A stretch of DNA of 64,000 nucleotides from Streptomyces spirodelae (GTDB lineage Bacteria > Actinomycetota > Actinomycetes > Streptomycetales > Streptomycetaceae). Below the pieces are notes generated by a model that was not told the DNA's origin, did no database searches, and saw nothing but the letters and a program-made list of their open reading frames with translations. Made by a program: the position numbers and the translations under genes. Below are positions 1 to 7,962 of this stretch, in pieces. How positions within the stretch are numbered: position 1 is the first letter of the stretch; the number at the start of each line of letters is the position of its first letter. The stretch covers positions 90,097-154,096 of the forward strand of contig NZ_JAFFZN010000019.1 in NCBI RefSeq assembly GCF_017676385.1, read 5' to 3'.

Positions 1-72
1 CGGATGCACCGTCCGGACGGCAAGGTCGTCCAGGGCGAGGTCGTCCGCGACGACGAGCAGCGCGGGGAGTGA
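1..72 (+). CDS. 3' end of a plus-strand gene (C-terminal 23 residues), possibly FxsA family
   Basis: An open frame enters from the left edge and stops at TGA 70-72. Only a hydrophilic, acidic tail is visible (ending DDEQRGE), so function cannot be read from sequence. In the related S. coelicolor region I recall an FxsA-type cytoplasmic-membrane protein next to rbpA, and a charged tail would fit, but that is inference from gene order only. The gene converges on rbpA. Two hairpins (71-91 and 161-199) follow it. Confidence 0.4.
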   Translation, partial: RMHRPDGKVVQGEVVRDDEQRGE

Positions 73-121
73 CCCCGGTCCTACGGGGGTCGCCCTGGCG
101 GGCTTCCGGGAGTGACCCCGG
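65..121. repeat. 14-bp direct repeat flanking the upstream gene's stop
   Basis: GGGAGTGACCCCGG occurs at 65-78, where it contains the stop codon, and again at 108-121, 43 bp later. Between them GACCCC (71-76) can pair with GGGGTC (86-91). It looks like a small local duplication in the 3' untranslated region. Confidence 0.6.
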
Positions 122-154
122 CCTTCCACGAGTGGTCTGCCAGCAATGAAGGCG

Positions 155-205
155 GCACAAGAGGGCCCGAGGCACGCGCTCGGCGTGCCTCGGGCCCTCT
201 CGTGC
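155..205. terminator. Bidirectional hairpin terminator between converging genes
   Basis: Positions 161-177 pair perfectly with 183-199 (17 bp) around a 5-nt loop, and GCAC/GTGC at 155-158 and 202-205 extend the stem. There is no strong U-run, as is common in streptomycetes. It lies between the converging upstream gene and rbpA and would end both transcripts. Confidence 0.9.
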
Positions 206-248
206 TGTTCTCGGTGCGCCGCTCCTCAGCCGGCGCGCCGCACCGATA

Positions 249-638
249 TCAGGCGGACTTGCGCTTGTTTCCGCTGCTGTCGTCGCGGGGGTGCACCGCG
301 AGGTTCATGGTGCCGGAGCGGAGTACGGCGAGCCGCTCGGCGAGAACCTCCTCGAGCTCCTCACGGGTCCGCCGCTCCATCAGCATGTCCCAGTGCGTAC
401 GCGCGGGCTTGCCCTTCTTCTCCTCCGGACCCTCGCCGTCCACCAGGAGTGCCTGTGCGCCGCACACCTTGCACTCCCACTCGGATGGAATCTCGGCCTC
501 TACCGAGAACGGCATCTCGAAACGATGGCCGTTCTGGCATGCGTACTCCACGGCCTGGCGCGGGGCCAGGTCGATGCCGCGGTCGGTCTCGTAGCTGGTC
601 ACCACGAGTCGCGTGCCGCGAAGAGCTCGCTCACTCAT
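249..638 (-). CDS. rbpA: RNA polymerase-binding protein RbpA
   Basis: RbpA binds the principal sigma factor and core RNA polymerase, stabilises the open complex, and raises basal rifampicin tolerance in actinobacteria. The 129-residue product has the family's N-terminal core and zinc site (C34, H38, C56, C59) followed by the conserved central block 'PARTHWDMLMERRT' and the C-terminal sigma-interaction helix ending in a charged tail. The ATG at 638 is chosen because GGGAGG sits 9 nt upstream. An in-frame start 30 bp earlier would add residues not typical of the family. A SigR-type promoter at 700-727 links it to disulfide-stress control. Confidence 0.96.
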   Translation of the reverse strand: MSERALRGTRLVVTSYETDRGIDLAPRQAVEYACQNGHRFEMPFSVEAEIPSEWECKVCGAQALLVDGEGPEEKKGKPARTHWDMLMERRTREELEEVLAERLAVLRSGTMNLAVHPRDDSSGNKRKSA

Positions 639-699
639 GAATTCGTGCCTCCCGGGCTGGTCGCCCACAGGACAGGTGTCGCTGTCGTCGTCATCCGGT

Positions 700-727
700 C
701 AACGTCCGGCCGCCGGTGAAGATTCCC
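700..727 (-). promoter_or_regulatory. SigR-type promoter of rbpA
   Basis: On the minus strand GGGAAT (722-727) is followed after exactly 18 nt by GTTG (700-703). This matches the SigR (thiol-oxidative stress sigma) consensus GGAAT-N18/19-GTT. Transcription would start about 55 nt before the rbpA ATG. SigR control of rbpA has been reported in S. coelicolor, which supports the reading. Apart from this promoter, the gene-free stretch 639-950 shows nothing I can name. Confidence 0.85.
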
Positions 728-950
728 GCTATCGGGAGATCGCCCACCCGTCACGCACCTCCAACCGTGACGGATGGCTGCGCGCCGCTGCTCCTTCGTG
801 CCGCCGCTTCGTTGATCTGCGGTACCCCCCGGTGACCGGTTTGTCACAACTGACAGAAGATGTCACCCACTGTTCGCATCTCTTCGGCGTGCAGTAACGG
901 TCCATCCCGGTGGGCCAAAGGCGTACACTACCGGCCCAGCACCCGCAGGT

Positions 951-2360
951 CTAAATCCGGCCCGGTGCGACGTTGCCCACGGCCGCTGCCGCACGTCTGA
1001 CGGGTACCCGCAGCAGCAGCGCGAAACCGAGCGCGAAGAAGACCACCAGGGACAGGATCGCGCTCCGGTACTCGCCCGTCAGCTGGTACGTCAGTCCGAA
1101 CACCAGTGGGCCCAGCCAGCTGGTGCCCCGGTCGCTGATCTCGTACAGGGCGAAGTACTCCGCCTCCTTGCCGGCCGGGACCAGATGCGAGAACAGCGAG
1201 CGGGACAGCGCCTGACTGCCGCCCAGCACCAGGCCGATCCCCACCGCCAGTGCGTAGAACCAGACCGGGTCCTCGCGGGGCAGGAAGTACCCGGCGCCCA
1301 CCGTCGCCGTCCAGGCCACCAGCGAGCCCAGAATGGTGCGCTTGGCCCCGTAGCGCGCCGCCAGCCTGCCCAGCAGCAGTGCGCCTGCCACGGCGAGGAT
1401 CTGCACCAGCAGGATCGCCCCGATCAGCGTCGTCTGGTCCAGCCCGAGTCCCTCCGAGCCGTAGACCGACGCCTGGGTGATCACCGTCTGGATGCCGTCG
1501 TTGTAGAGCAGGTACGCCAGGAGGAACATCAGGGTGAGCGGATAGCGGCGCAACTGGCGCAACGTCCCGGCCAGCTGGCGGAACCCCTGCCCGAGCCCCG
1601 CACGCGCGGCGCCGTCCGCGCTGTGCGCCACCGCCGGCCGCTCCCGCAGCCGCAGCAGCGGGACGACGGTGAAGATGCCCCACCACAGCCCGGCGGAGGC
1701 CAGGCAGATGCGCACGGCCGTCGACTCGGCGACTCCCAGCGCCTCGTGCCCCAGGAACAGCCCGAGGTTGGCCACCAGCACCAGTGCGCCCGAGGCGTAT
1801 CCGAAGGCCCAGCCGTGTGCGGAGACCCTGTCGCGCTCCTCGGGTGCGGCGATCTGGGGCAGAAAGGCGTGGTAGAGCACGATGGAGACGGCGAAGCTGA
1901 CGTTCGCCACCACCAGCAGTACCCCGCCCAGCAGATAGCGGTCGCCGTCCAGGAAGTACATCCCTGTGGTCGCCCCCGCGCCCAGATAGGCGGCGGCGCC
2001 GAGCAGCGGCTTCTTGCGCCCCGTACGGTCGGCGAAGGCCGCGGCCAGCGGCATCACCAGCACCGAGAGCAGTACGGAGGCCGAGACCGCGTACGGGAAG
2101 AAGGAGCCCGCCCGCACCGGAATGCCCATGGGGTGCACATAGCCGTCGGCGTCGGCGGCGGACTTGGTGACCTCGGTCAGATACGGGCCGAGGAAGACGG
2201 TGAGCACACTGGTGGAGAAGACGGAGTTGGCCCAGTCGTAGAAATACCACCCGCGCTGTTCGCGGCGGCGCTCACGGCCCGGTGCCGCCAACTCCCCTGG
2301 AGATGCGCTCCGATCCGGCGACTGCGGCGCATCCGGCGCATCAGGTGCGACCGTTCCCAT
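951..2360 (-). CDS. Atg22/UMF1-like major facilitator permease
   Basis: A 469-residue polytopic membrane protein of the MFS, in the vacuole-effluxer Atg22-like (UMF1) branch. After a 35-residue hydrophilic, proline-rich N-terminus comes the family's 'YDWANS.FST' signature (about residues 40-50), then about 12 hydrophobic segments. The loop between TM2 and TM3 carries 'ADRTGRKKPLL', the MFS cytoplasmic loop motif. Start ATG 2360 has GGGGAGGA just upstream. The substrate is unknown; fungal Atg22 exports amino acids from vacuoles, but bacterial members are mostly uncharacterised. It lies downstream of the glycerophosphodiesterase gene in the same orientation, about 175 bp away. Confidence 0.85.
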   Translation of the reverse strand: MGTVAPDAPDAPQSPDRSASPGELAAPGRERRREQRGWYFYDWANSVFSTSVLTVFLGPYLTEVTKSAADADGYVHPMGIPVRAGSFFPYAVSASVLLSVLVMPLAAAFADRTGRKKPLLGAAAYLGAGATTGMYFLDGDRYLLGGVLLVVANVSFAVSIVLYHAFLPQIAAPEERDRVSAHGWAFGYASGALVLVANLGLFLGHEALGVAESTAVRICLASAGLWWGIFTVVPLLRLRERPAVAHSADGAARAGLGQGFRQLAGTLRQLRRYPLTLMFLLAYLLYNDGIQTVITQASVYGSEGLGLDQTTLIGAILLVQILAVAGALLLGRLAARYGAKRTILGSLVAWTATVGAGYFLPREDPVWFYALAVGIGLVLGGSQALSRSLFSHLVPAGKEAEYFALYEISDRGTSWLGPLVFGLTYQLTGEYRSAILSLVVFFALGFALLLRVPVRRAAAAVGNVAPGRI

Positions 2361-2536
2361 CCCCGTTCCTCCCCGTCTCCGGTTGTGTGCGGGCTGCCGT
2401 CGGCGCTCGACCCGCGCAGGATGCGAACGATCTTCGCAACCGGTCCGGGGAGACTACAGCCCGTCTTCCTCCCCCCGGGGAAGTCGCCGCCGTCAACGTC
2501 GCGCTTCAAGCCTTGAGTTGACGCCGGACCGACCCG

Positions 2537-3349
2537 TCATGTTCGGGGCCAGGCGCCGCGTGCGGCGAACACCTCGCGCAGCATCTCCAACTCGTCGGTC
2601 ATGATGCCGTCCACGCCGAGGTCCAGCAGGGCGGCGGCGCGGGCCGGATCGTTCACCGTCCACACGTGCACGCGCAGCCCCCGCGCGTGCGCGGTACGTA
2701 CGAAGGCGCGGTCCACCACGCGGAGCCTGCCGTGGCGCTCGGGCACCTGCGCGCAGCCGGCGCCCGTAGGCAGCCGGAACGGCAGCCGGTAGGAGCGCAT
2801 CCGCAGTGCCAGCACTCCGCTCGTGCCCAGCGAGGTCAGCAGCCGGGGACCCGCCAGCGCACGCGCCCTGGCCACCCGTGCCTCGGTGAACGAGCCCACA
2901 CACACCCTGTCCCAGGCGGACTCCCTCCCCAACAGTTCCAGCAACGGAACCAGGGCGCTGTCGGTCTTCACATCGATGTTCCAGCGCACCCCGGGAAACG
3001 CGCGCAGCAGGTCGGCGAAGAGCGGCACGGGTTCGAAGCCCGCCACGCGGGCCCGGCTCACCTCGGCCCAGCTCAGCTCGGCCAGCGCGCCGCCGCGGTC
3101 GGTGGCGCGGTCCAAGGTCGCGTCGTGGAAGGCCACCAGCGCACCGTCCGCCGTGGTGTGCACGTCGGTCTCCAGGTACCGGTAGCCGAGCCCGACGGCC
3201 CGGGCGAAGGCCGCGTGGGTGTTCTCCAGCCCCGAGGCGGCACCGCCCCGGTGTGCGAAGGCCAGCGGTACGGCGGAGGCCAGAAACGGGTGGCCGTGGC
3301 CACGGCCGGGGGAAGGGCGGCGGCCCTTGGTCGTTCGTGTGTTCGTCAC
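2537..3349 (-). CDS. Glycerophosphodiester phosphodiesterase (GDPD family)
   Basis: Hydrolyses glycerophosphodiesters to glycerol-3-phosphate and an alcohol during phospholipid turnover. The 270-residue product shows the family's ordered motifs: 'AHRGG' with the catalytic His, 'ENT', 'ETDVH' with metal-binding acidic residues, 'FHD' with the second catalytic His, and a C-terminal 'VWTVNDP...GVDGIMTDE'. There is no signal peptide, so it is probably cytoplasmic. GTG 3349 is preferred because upstream residues are low-complexity and not family-like. It ends 176 bp before the permease gene and lies 22 bp downstream of the YczE-like gene. Confidence 0.9.
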   Translation of the reverse strand: MTNTRTTKGRRPSPGRGHGHPFLASAVPLAFAHRGGAASGLENTHAAFARAVGLGYRYLETDVHTTADGALVAFHDATLDRATDRGGALAELSWAEVSRARVAGFEPVPLFADLLRAFPGVRWNIDVKTDSALVPLLELLGRESAWDRVCVGSFTEARVARARALAGPRLLTSLGTSGVLALRMRSYRLPFRLPTGAGCAQVPERHGRLRVVDRAFVRTAHARGLRVHVWTVNDPARAAALLDLGVDGIMTDELEMLREVFAARGAWPRT

Positions 3350-3371
3350 CGCGGCAGTATCGCCGCAGCCG

Positions 3372-4049
3372 TCACCGGCGCGGTACCGCGCGCGCCTGCT
3401 TGCCGCCGCGGGCCACCACGCGGGAGGCATCGCCGGGCTCGGTGCTGTCCGGCAGCGCGAACAAGCGCAGGAAGAACTGGGCGAGGGGCCCGATCGCCAG
3501 CGCGTACACCACCGTGCCCACCCCGGCCGAGCCGCCCAGCAGGATTCCCGTCACCAGGACCACGATCTCGATCCCCGTCCGCACCAGCCGGATCGAGCGG
3601 CCGGTGATCTTGTGCAGCCCGGTCATCAGCCCGTCGCGGGGACCGGGTCCGAACCGTGCCGAGATGTAGAGCCCTGTCGCGGCGCCGTTCAGCACCACCC
3701 CGCCCAGCAGCAGCGGAACGCGGTGAGCCAGTGCCTCCACCTGGGGGAGCAGCCACAGTGTCGCGTCCATCGAGAGGCCCACCAGGAACACGTTGGAGAC
3801 CGTGCCCAGGCCGGGGCGCTCGCGCATCGGCCACCACAGCAGCAGCACCGCGGCGCCCACGATGATCGCGACCGTGCCGATGGACAGTCCGGTGCGCTCG
3901 GCGATGCCCTGATGGAATACGTCCCAGGGGTCCAGCCCCAGTCCGGCGCGCACCATCAGCGCCGCGCTCGCGCCGTACAGCAGCAGCCCCACGTACAGCT
4001 GCGTGAACCGACGAACCAGATGTCTGCCAGAACCCCGCGATATGGACAA
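3372..4049 (-). CDS. YczE-type integral membrane protein
   Basis: A 225-residue membrane protein with about five hydrophobic helices, of the YczE/COG2364 family ('GLGLDPWDVFHQG' near residue 35; 'ARFGPGPRDGLMTGL' near residue 130). The function of the family is poorly defined; in Bacillus it is linked to lipopeptide production. The start is set at TTG 4049 because AAGGGG lies 7 nt upstream and the frame begins close to the first membrane segment. It is divergent from the MocR-type gene at 4148. A MocR subfamily (YczR) paired with yczE genes is known in actinobacteria, so this is probably a regulator-target pair. Confidence 0.88.
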   Translation of the reverse strand: MSISRGSGRHLVRRFTQLYVGLLLYGASAALMVRAGLGLDPWDVFHQGIAERTGLSIGTVAIIVGAAVLLLWWPMRERPGLGTVSNVFLVGLSMDATLWLLPQVEALAHRVPLLLGGVVLNGAATGLYISARFGPGPRDGLMTGLHKITGRSIRLVRTGIEIVVLVTGILLGGSAGVGTVVYALAIGPLAQFFLRLFALPDSTEPGDASRVVARGGKQARAVPRR

Positions 4050-4071
4050 AGAACTACCCCTTCTCGTGCAA

Positions 4072-4100
4072 GTGGACTGTCTCGTGGCACCCTGTGGCAT
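4072..4100. promoter_or_regulatory. Candidate MocR operator: GTGG direct repeats
   Basis: The 98-bp divergent region between the YczE-like gene and the MocR gene holds GTGGAC (4072), GTGGCA (4084) and GTGGCA (4094), all on the plus strand. The last two are spaced 10 bp, one helical turn. Direct repeats are typical of MocR binding sites. No footprint is implied; this is inference from position and pattern. Confidence 0.4.
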
Positions 4101-4147
4101 GGAAGCAGGCCATTTCAACGGCCAATCCGGGAGAGGTGGACCGAACA

Positions 4148-5773
4148 ATGGCGCACTGGAACTCCGCTGTGGGAGCCGCGCAGCTCGCGCGGCTGCTCGG
4201 GTCGCAGCACGCCACACGGCGCGAGAACCCCGAAGCGGTGCGGGAGAGCACCGCCGCTGCAGGAATGGCAGGCCCCGCCGAGGCGCCGGCCACCGGGGTG
4301 GTCGCAACGCGCACGGCCCAGGCCACCCGGAAGGTGCCCGCCTACCGCTCGCTCGCCGAGGGCCTGCGGCTCCTCGTCCTGGAGGGCCGGATTCCGGTGG
4401 CGACCCGGCTGCCCGCCGAGCGGGAGCTGGCCGCGGCGCTGTCGGTGAGCCGCACCACGGTGGCCGCGGCCTTCGAGGCGCTGCGCTCCGACGGGTTCCT
4501 CGAATCCCGCCGCGGCTCGGGAAGCTGGACGACCGTGCCGGCGGGCAAGCCGCTGCCCAGCCGCGGCCTCCACCCCCTCCCGCCCGAGAACGAGGGCACC
4601 GTCATCGACCTGGGCTGTGCCGCGCTCCCCGCACAGCCGGCCCTGAGCGAGGCGCTCCAGCGCGCGCTGACGGCGCTCCCGCCCTACGCGCACACCCACG
4701 GCGACTATCCGGCGGGCCTGCCGGTGCTCCGCGAGGCGCTGGCCGAGCGCTACACCGCGCTCGGCGTGCCCACGATGCCGCAGCAGATCATGGTCACCAC
4801 CGGGGCGCTGGGCGGAGTGGGGGCCCTGGCGCGGATGCTGGTCCCGCGCGGGGAGCGCATCGCCGTCGAGCACCCCTCCTACGCGAACGTGCTGCAGCTG
4901 CTGCGCGAGACGGGCGGCCGGCTCGTGCCCGTTCCGATGGCGGACCGTCTGGCCGGCTGGGACCTGCCCGCCTGGCACCGCACCCTGCGGGAGGCGGCGC
5001 CACGCCTCGCCTACGTCGTCGCGGACTTCCACAACCCCACCGGAGCGCTGGCCGGCACCGAACAGCGCCGCGAACTGGTGGCGGCGGCGCGTGCCGCGGG
5101 GACGGTGCTGATCGCCGACGAGACCATGGCCGACCTGCCGCTGGGCCCGCCCGGCGCCACCGGAACGCCGAGCACCGGTGCGCCGGGGCTGGAGATGCCG
5201 CGGCCGATGGCCTCCTTCGACCCGGGCGGCTCGGCCGTCATCACGGTCGGCTCGGTCAGCAAGTCGATCTGGGCGGGGATGCGGATCGGCTGGGTACGGG
5301 CAGCGCCCGAGATCATCCGCAGCCTCACGGCGGCCCGCGCCTACGTCGACCTGGGCAGCCCTGTGCTCGAACAGCTGGCCGTCGCCGAACTGCTCAACGG
5401 CAACGGATGGGAGGCGGCCGTCACCGAGCGCCGGGCTCGGGCGAGGGAGAACCGGGAGGCCCTGACGGCGGCGCTCCGCGACCACCTGCCCGACTGGGAG
5501 TTCGACGTGCCGCTCGGCGGCCTCACTCTGTGGGTGCGCACCGGCGGCCTCTCCGGCTCCCGGATCGCGGAGGCCGGTGAACGGCTCGGCGTCCGGGTGC
5601 CCTCCGGGCCGCGGTTCGGGGTGGACGGCGCCTTCGAGGGGTTCGTTCGGCTGCCGTTCACCATCGGTGAGCCGCTCGCCCGGGAGGCCGCATCCCGACT
5701 GGCGGCCGCCGCGGACCTGGTGCGGTCCGGGGCACCCACCCCCTCCGACGTCCCGCGCTCCTACGTGGCCTGA
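4148..5773 (+). CDS. MocR-type (GntR family) PLP-dependent transcriptional regulator
   Basis: A 541-residue two-domain regulator. The N-terminal part (about residues 60-130) is a GntR winged helix ('LPAERELAAALSVSRTTVAAAFEALRSDGFL'). The C-terminal part (about 155-530) is an aminotransferase-I fold with 'VADFHNPTGA', 'IADET' and the PLP lysine K372 in 'SVSKSIWAGMRIGW'. ATG 4148 has GAGAGGTGG upstream; a GTG 54 bp earlier is a weaker alternative. Divergent pairing with a YczE membrane protein matches the YczR subgroup, which likely senses a PLP-linked ligand and controls its neighbour. It converges on the FtsK-like gene, with short GC-rich inverted repeats around 5795-5831. Confidence 0.92.
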   Translation: MAHWNSAVGAAQLARLLGSQHATRRENPEAVRESTAAAGMAGPAEAPATGVVATRTAQATRKVPAYRSLAEGLRLLVLEGRIPVATRLPAERELAAALSVSRTTVAAAFEALRSDGFLESRRGSGSWTTVPAGKPLPSRGLHPLPPENEGTVIDLGCAALPAQPALSEALQRALTALPPYAHTHGDYPAGLPVLREALAERYTALGVPTMPQQIMVTTGALGGVGALARMLVPRGERIAVEHPSYANVLQLLRETGGRLVPVPMADRLAGWDLPAWHRTLREAAPRLAYVVADFHNPTGALAGTEQRRELVAAARAAGTVLIADETMADLPLGPPGATGTPSTGAPGLEMPRPMASFDPGGSAVITVGSVSKSIWAGMRIGWVRAAPEIIRSLTAARAYVDLGSPVLEQLAVAELLNGNGWEAAVTERRARARENREALTAALRDHLPDWEFDVPLGGLTLWVRTGGLSGSRIAEAGERLGVRVPSGPRFGVDGAFEGFVRLPFTIGEPLAREAASRLAAAADLVRSGAPTPSDVPRSYVA

Positions 5774-5812
5774 GCGCCGCCCCGTCCGCTGCGCGGCCGG
5801 CCAGGGTCCCGT

Positions 5813-7423
5813 TCAGCCGGCCCGGCCGGCCGGTGGTGCGGGAACCGGTGCGTCCGTCGCCTGTCCGTGCCACTCATCGGCGGGGGTGGCGGGCGCCGGG
5901 CTCGGGCTCCGGGTGGGGGCGCGGACCGGCTCGGGCAGCAGCTCCTGGACCGCGCTCCGCGCCGCCTCGCGCGCCGTCTCGTCCTGCGGGTCCGGGGTGG
6001 CCGGGACCTGGAGCCGCAGCACGGGGCCGTGGCCGAGTCGTACGAAGCCACGGCCGGGCGGTACGTCCGGCGCCGGTCCCGTCTGCGGCGCCTCGCCCAG
6101 CACACCGCCCACCTGCTCGGGCGAGACGGCACCCAGCACCACCCGCGCCCTGGTGTACGTCAGCACGGCGTCCCCCAACTCCTCCGTGCCGTCGAACTGT
6201 TCGGCCACCGCCACGGTCACCCCCGCCGCGCGGCCGTGCCGCAGCGGGATCCGCAGCAGCTCCTGCGGATCGGTCTGTCCCTGGGCCCGTGCGAGGTAGG
6301 TGAGCGCGGCCGGCCGGTCCACCAGCACCCACAGGGGCCGGGTGGTGTCCTGAGGGACGGGCTCGCCGCGCTGCCGGCACCGGCTCGTCTCCAGCAGCCT
6401 GCGCTCCGTCTCGCGCGCCGCCCACTCCAGGGCGGCCAGCGCGCCCGGCAGCGTGGACTCCACACCCAGCACGCCGCGCCGAGCCGCGAACGCCGCGAAC
6501 TCGCCGCCCCCCTCACCGTCCACGATCAGCACCTCGCCGCGGCCCAGTGCCTGGAGGGCGAGCGACCTCAGCAGCGAACTGGTACCCGACCCGGGAGTGC
6601 CGACCGCCAGCAGGTGCGCTTCCGTCGAGCGCGGTCCGGTTCGCCACATCACCGGCGGTACGTCCCGGGGCGCGTCCTCGTCCAGGAAGCACACCGGCAC
6701 CGTCCTTGTGATCTCGCAGCCGTCCGTGAAGCCGAGCACCGTCTCGCCGGGCGCGGTCACGAACGGCTGGGCGTGGATGCCGGTGGGCAGCGGCTCCAGC
6801 GCGGTCATCTCCAGCAGGTTGCACTCCCCGTCCCAGCAGAAGCGGTACTCGCGGCCGCGGCCCGTCTTGGCGGCCAGCAGCTGTTCGACCCGCAGCCGTT
6901 CGGCGAGCTCGCCGTCGCGGAAGGAGGCCGGGTAGCGCAGCAGCAGTTCGCAGATCCGGCCGTCCCGGAAGGCGAACTCCTCGAACGCGCGCTCCCATCG
7001 GCCGTCGTACGCGTACAGCGGTTCGGGGTGCGGGTCGCCGTCCAGCGCGAAGTACGGCACCAGCGCCTCGTACACCGTCTGCAGCCGAGCGCGCTCCCCG
7101 GTGGTGGGGCCCGCACGGAAGGCGCCCGGGCCGGCCGGGCCCTGCCTGCCGTACCAGGCGGTGGTGGCCAGCGCACCCAGCACCGCCAGCACCGGGCCAT
7201 ACGGCAGCAGCCACAGCAGGACCCCGCAGGCGGCGACGGCGAACAGCGTGGGACCCCGCCGTTCCCTGGGTGTCCGCGCCCACCAGGCCCGGCCGTGCGC
7301 CGCCAGACAGCGCGCTCCCCTGCCGAGGACGAGTACTGGGTGCAGTACGTCGAGCACGCCGTCCGTGGTGGCACGCACGAGTTTCCGTGCGTCCCGCCGC
7401 GACGGCATCGCCCACCGCCCCAC
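5813..7423 (-). CDS. FtsK/SpoIIIE-like P-loop ATPase, membrane-anchored
   Basis: A 536-residue protein with a hydrophobic segment near residues 60-90, a middle domain, and an ATPase domain. The Walker A-like motif 'GTPGSGTSSLLRSLA' (about residue 277) has Thr at the usual Lys position (GSGTS rather than GxGKS), and a Walker B-like 'EVLIVDGEGG' follows. Streptomycetes carry a conserved FtsK-like protein in this position; its role in DNA or substrate translocation is unproven. GTG 7423 is supported by GGGAGGAGC 5 nt upstream. The C-terminus is proline/alanine rich. It probably forms a unit with the small membrane protein gene upstream, separated by a 9-bp tandem repeat. Confidence 0.8.
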   Translation of the reverse strand: MGRWAMPSRRDARKLVRATTDGVLDVLHPVLVLGRGARCLAAHGRAWWARTPRERRGPTLFAVAACGVLLWLLPYGPVLAVLGALATTAWYGRQGPAGPGAFRAGPTTGERARLQTVYEALVPYFALDGDPHPEPLYAYDGRWERAFEEFAFRDGRICELLLRYPASFRDGELAERLRVEQLLAAKTGRGREYRFCWDGECNLLEMTALEPLPTGIHAQPFVTAPGETVLGFTDGCEITRTVPVCFLDEDAPRDVPPVMWRTGPRSTEAHLLAVGTPGSGTSSLLRSLALQALGRGEVLIVDGEGGGEFAAFAARRGVLGVESTLPGALAALEWAARETERRLLETSRCRQRGEPVPQDTTRPLWVLVDRPAALTYLARAQGQTDPQELLRIPLRHGRAAGVTVAVAEQFDGTEELGDAVLTYTRARVVLGAVSPEQVGGVLGEAPQTGPAPDVPPGRGFVRLGHGPVLRLQVPATPDPQDETAREAARSAVQELLPEPVRAPTRSPSPAPATPADEWHGQATDAPVPAPPAGRAG

Positions 7424-7453
7424 GCCCAGCTCCTCCCGGCCCGCTGACTGATC

Positions 7454-7534
7454 GTCGGCTCTGTCGGCCCTGTCGGCCCTGTCGGCCCTGTCGGCCCTGT
7501 CGGCCCTGTCGGCCCTGTCGGCCTCGTCGGACTT
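7454..7534. repeat. 9-bp tandem repeat (GTCGGCCCT)n
   Basis: Six perfect tandem copies of GTCGGCCCT (7463-7516) are flanked by one-to-three-mismatch copies at 7454, 7517 and 7526. They fill most of the 142-bp gap between the small membrane protein gene and the FtsK-like gene, on the strand both genes are read from. The array has no stop codon in one minus-strand frame (reading Gly-Pro-Thr repeats), but that frame matches neither neighbouring gene. Confidence 0.95.
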
Positions 7535-7565
7535 CTCTGCCGCGTCGGCCTTCTCCGCCTCGCGG

Positions 7566-7760
7566 CTAGAGTTTGAGCCCGCCGAGCAGGCTTGCCAGGC
7601 TCTCGCCCCCCGCCTTGATGCTGGGTGCCATGGCGGTGCCCGCCAGGTAGAAGCCGAAGAGGGCGCACACCAGCGCGTGGGAGACCTTGAGGTTGTCCTT
7701 GCGGAAGAAGAGGAAGACGATCAGGCCCAGCAGTACGACACCCGAAATCGAGAGAATCAC
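7566..7760 (-). CDS. Small membrane protein (64 aa), conserved in streptomycetes
   Basis: A 64-residue protein with two hydrophobic segments (residues 1-19 and about 29-46) joined by the basic loop 'FRKDNLK', so probably two membrane helices with the loop inside. I do not recognise a named family; a protein of this size next to the FtsK-like gene recurs in Streptomyces. It probably heads a two-gene transcript with the ATPase and might be its membrane partner, which is inference from adjacency. It is divergent from the M20 gene. Confidence 0.75.
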   Translation of the reverse strand: MILSISGVVLLGLIVFLFFRKDNLKVSHALVCALFGFYLAGTAMAPSIKAGGESLASLLGGLKL

Positions 7761-7907
7761 CAGTCACTCCTGATGTAGGGGACGGTCACCATGAGTTTCA
7801 CCAGCTTCACAGATCGGACGGATCGTATGAAGCTGGCAACTGGGTGATTCCTTGACTAACGCCCCTGAACGGGTCGTGTCGCTGCCGCGCTTCCGGTGGA
7901 AGCTCCA

Positions 7908-7951
7908 CCCCGTGGGACACATCCGCCCCGTGGTACACAACTCCCCCGTGG
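7908..7951. repeat. Three direct iterons CCCCGTGG at 18-bp spacing
   Basis: CCCCGTGG starts at 7908, 7926 and 7944. The first two copies extend to CCCCGTGGKACACA (13 of 14 identical). They end 12 bp before the GTG start of the M20 gene, overlap its ribosome-binding site, and sit where a repressor would act. Function is unproven. Confidence 0.55.
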
Positions 7952-7962
7952 AAGGGCCCTCC

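Noticed and set aside
635..847. A 70-codon minus-strand open frame upstream of rbpA
   Set aside because: It spans the SigR promoter, has no family-like sequence or convincing ribosome-binding site, and its codon pattern is unlike that of real genes here.
6805..7767. A minus-strand frame reading Gly-Pro-Thr repeats through the 9-bp array
   Set aside because: Its flanks are shadow frames of the FtsK-like and small membrane protein genes; the collagen-like run is only the translation of the tandem array.
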